Shown: positions 62,064 to 64,000 of the stretch, in pieces
Layout of the letters: each line of letters begins with the position of its first letter
Numbering within the stretch: the stretch's first letter is position 1
NCBI GenBank assembly: GCA_965204415.1
Contig: CBDBEL010000001.1
Location: 620,001-684,000, forward strand
DNA length: 64,000 nt
Reading direction: 5' to 3'
DNA from: Aldehydirespirator sp965204415
Lineage (GTDB): Bacteria > Actinomycetota > Acidimicrobiia > Acidimicrobiales > Aldehydirespiratoraceae
Made by a program: the position numbers and the translations under genes
Notes under the pieces: generated by a model
Seen by the model: the letters and a program-made list of their open reading frames with translations, nothing else
Databases searched by the model: none
What the model was told of the DNA's origin: nothing

Positions 62064-62170
62064 GGAGTCAGGGCGGCTCGTCGTGCTGCAAGAACACAGT
62101 CGCCCAGAGCCGTTCGACGCTGATGCTGCGCCCGCGGAGTCAGGACGACTCGTAGTGCTCCAGCTCGGCC
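62064..62170 (-). repeat. 72-bp degenerate duplication of the sulP-like gene end
   Basis: On the minus strand the gene ends CACTACGAGTCGTCCTGACTCC at its stop; 72 bp further on CAGCACGACGAGCCGCCCTGACTCC recurs with scattered changes, including a second TGA. The copy lies in non-coding DNA before the desaturase. Same size class as the other gene-end duplications in the window. Confidence 0.6.
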
Positions 62171-63636
62171 CGCACCGCCCCCGACGCGCTGGGAGGAATG
62201 CCGGTGACGCTGGCAGCCACGCCGCCGGCTGAGACTCTCTCCATGATGCGGCGCAGCGCGACCGCCCCGGAGTAGTCGAGGCGCCCGACCCCCGACAGGT
62301 CGATCACGACCGCGGTGAGGTTGCGCTCGGAGGCCAGTTCCTCACGCACCGAACGCTCCACCTGCGGCACAGTGGCGAACCACATCACGCCCTTGGGCCT
62401 CACCGTGAGGGTGTCGTGGCTGCGCTCGCCGGGCGTGACTACCTGCATCTCGCGGTAGAGGTGCACCGCGATTGCGAGGCCGATGCCCACCATCACGCCT
62501 CGCTCCACCCGGGGCGCGAACCCGATCGTGGCCAGAGTGGTTCCCGCCCCGACCAGCGCCTGGGGGAACGAGCCCCTCGGCAGGCGGGCCATCTCCCTCA
62601 CATCCAACAGCCGCAGCACCACGACGATCACGATGACGGCGAGCACCGCAGTGGGAAGGTTCTCCAGCAGCGTCACCAGCGGCAGCACGGCCAGCACGAA
62701 GGCCCCGGTGATCGCACCGGACCAGGGGCTTGTGGCCCCGGCCATCCGGTTCAGCGAGCTCCGCGAAAACGATCCGCCCACCGGGAAGGCGCCCGAGACC
62801 GCGGCGGCGAGGTTGGCGACTCCCTGGCTCACCATCTCGCGGTTGGCGTTCCAGGGGAGGCGGTCGGCGGCGGCGAAGGTGCGGGCGATCGCGGCCGGTT
62901 CTGCGAACCCCACCAGGGCTATCACCGCCGCCGGCAGCAGCAGGCCGGGCGCCTCAGACCACGGGAAGTTCAGGGTCAGCGGGATGAACCCGCCGTCGAG
63001 GTCGCCCACCTTCGATCCCTCATAGCCGGCGGAGCCGGCCACGACCACGCCGGCGACCACGGCCACCAGCACCCCGGGGAACAGCCGGTGCACATGGCGG
63101 CCCCCGATCATCAGAGCCACCGTGGCCGCCGCGAAGGCGATGGCCGACCAGTTCCACTCGCCGGGCCGCGCCAGCGCGCGCACCGCCGCGGCCAGGACCT
63201 CGCCGTCGGGGTCGACGTCGAAGATCTTGGGCAACTGCGAGGCGACGATCACCACTGCGGCACCTGCGGTGAACCCGGTCACCACCGGTTCCGACAGCAC
63301 GTACGCCACCCGGCCCATGCGCAGCACACCGAACAACAGCCGCATCAGACCGACGAGCAGTGCCAGCAGCGCCGCGCTCTGGATGTAGCTGGCCTCGCCC
63401 GGCTCGGCCACACCCGACAGCGCCCCGAGGGTGAGCAGGGCGGTGAGGGCCACCGGCCCGGTCTGCAGGTAGCGCGACGACACGAACAGCGCGGCCAGCA
63501 GCGACGGGAGCGCGGTCGCGTAGAGGCCGTACTGGGCCGGCAGGCCGGCCAACTCCGCGTAGGCGAGCGACTGGGGGATGGCCACCAACGCCACCGAGAC
63601 GCCGGCGATGAGGTCCCCAGTGCTCGGACGCGTCAC
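62140..63636 (-). CDS. SulP family anion transporter with STAS domain
   Basis: This 498-residue membrane transporter has about 11-12 helices. Family marks: IAGVSVALVAIPQSLAYAELAGLPAQYGLY at the N-terminus (first helices) and GVANLAAAVSGAFPVGGSFSRSSLN. The C-terminal STAS domain (AVVIDLSGVGRLDYSGAVALRRI) is cytoplasmic and regulatory. Substrates of SulP proteins include sulfate, bicarbonate and carboxylates; which one is not visible. GTG 63636 is chosen since the longer frame is antisense to the divergent gene. Confidence 0.9.
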   Translation of the reverse strand: MTRPSTGDLIAGVSVALVAIPQSLAYAELAGLPAQYGLYATALPSLLAALFVSSRYLQTGPVALTALLTLGALSGVAEPGEASYIQSAALLALLVGLMRLLFGVLRMGRVAYVLSEPVVTGFTAGAAVVIVASQLPKIFDVDPDGEVLAAAVRALARPGEWNWSAIAFAAATVALMIGGRHVHRLFPGVLVAVVAGVVVAGSAGYEGSKVGDLDGGFIPLTLNFPWSEAPGLLLPAAVIALVGFAEPAAIARTFAAADRLPWNANREMVSQGVANLAAAVSGAFPVGGSFSRSSLNRMAGATSPWSGAITGAFVLAVLPLVTLLENLPTAVLAVIVIVVVLRLLDVREMARLPRGSFPQALVGAGTTLATIGFAPRVERGVMVGIGLAIAVHLYREMQVVTPGERSHDTLTVRPKGVMWFATVPQVERSVREELASERNLTAVVIDLSGVGRLDYSGAVALRRIMERVSAGGVAASVTGIPPSASGAVRAELEHYESS

Positions 63637-63670
63637 GCGAGTCAGGCTACGAGCATCGCTACCCTGCGCT

Positions 63671-64000
63671 GTGGTGAGCACTTCGGCCGATCCCCGCGAG
63701 AACCCGCAGATGTTCACCGACGAGTGGGTGGCCTGGCTCGACTCCGTGCTCTCGGCAAGCGAGGTCGACCGCGCCCTGGACCTGGTCTTGGAGCACCGGG
63801 TCACCCGCGACGACGGCTCGGTGTTCTGCTGGCATGTGCGGGTGGCATCGGGACACGTTTCGGCCGCACCCGGGCCCGCCGGCGCGGGGGCAGGCGAACG
63901 CCTGGTGTCGTTCACCACCGACCACGAGACCGCCCGGGCGATCACCGAGGGCAAGTCCGCCCAGCGGGCCTTCGCCCAAGGCAGGCTGAGCCTTGACGGT
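63671..64000 (+). CDS. SCP2-like sterol-carrier domain protein, N-terminal part (cut by window end)
   Basis: Open for 110 codons to the window edge. Reads MFTDEWVAWLDSVLSASEVD ... RLVSFTTDHETARAITEGKSAQRAFAQGRLSLDG; the end matches the SCP-2 pattern in which a FTTDxxTARxxxxG segment is followed by a QAFxxGRLxxxG segment. Such domains bind lipids or acyl chains. GTG at 63671 or 63674. Divergent from the SulP gene, with 34 bp between starts. Confidence 0.75.
   Translation, partial: MVSTSADPRENPQMFTDEWVAWLDSVLSASEVDRALDLVLEHRVTRDDGSVFCWHVRVASGHVSAAPGPAGAGAGERLVSFTTDHETARAITEGKSAQRAFAQGRLSLDG

Noticed and set aside
62416..63996. Long plus-strand ORF opposite the SulP gene
   Set aside because: Antisense shadow of a clear membrane transporter; no recognisable motifs. 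The real plus-strand gene at the end is the short SCP2-like frame from 63671.

Overview
The window is high-G+C bacterial DNA. Gene style is actinobacterial: many GTG starts, ATGA/GTGA stop-start overlaps, a septum-formation lipoprotein, and a long leucyl-tRNA synthetase. An uncultured Acidimicrobiia-like actinomycete is the best guess, but this is inference from gene content. No rRNA, tRNA, transposase or CRISPR array was seen. Both ends are cut inside genes: a class III aminotransferase at the left and an SCP2-like gene at the right.

Layout. 0-6.4 kb: a minus-strand operon for a molybdopterin oxidoreductase (catalytic, Fe-S and NrfD subunits) that runs into a two-subunit TPP decarboxylase of sulfopyruvate-decarboxylase type. 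6.5-16 kb: housekeeping genes (tag, amidohydrolase, aquaporin, septum-formation lipoprotein, NUDIX, AlkZ-like glycosylase, leuS). 16.2-22.5 kb: a plus-strand corrinoid methyl-transfer operon (corrinoid protein, DUF1638, virulence-factor domain, pterin methyltransferase, corrinoid-activating ferredoxin ATPase, MttB-like methyltransferase), preceded by a 14-bp repeat array. 22.6-31.4 kb: a dipeptide-type ABC transporter, an MFS carrier, a hydrolase and MetY. 31.5-36 kb: choline dehydrogenase, a GFA-domain protein and a lipoprotein. 36-53 kb: a defence-like island (DprA; XRE-ImmA; zinc-hook ATPase with a small partner; ParB-like/nuclease-like/methyltransferase operon; N6-methylase plus PLD-SNF2 helicase; VapBC). 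53-60.5 kb: betaine and dimethylglycine demethylation (FAD-GcvT dehydrogenase, Rieske oxygenase, second MttB-like protein), divergent from a UGSC selenoprotein operon. 60.5-64 kb: ACT protein, fatty acid desaturase, SulP transporter, SCP2-like protein.

How it fits together. Choline dehydrogenase, the Rieske oxygenase, the dimethylglycine-type dehydrogenase, two MttB-like methyltransferases and the corrinoid/folate module all point to use of methylated amines such as choline and glycine betaine, with methyl groups passed to tetrahydrofolate. The defence island sits between the two methylamine clusters, and part of it (about 42-45.6 kb) is visibly poorer in G+C.

Most notable: an in-frame TGA in a U-G-S-C motif followed by a SECIS-like hairpin (59925-60443); tandem duplications of about 65-74 bp placed at gene ends or gene junctions at five loci, three of which create small ORFs; and a ParB-like/nuclease-like/methyltransferase operon. 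Three genes (leuS, the DppB-type permease, probably the Rieske oxygenase) carry single-base frame disruptions at or next to short G/C runs, which may be assembly errors.
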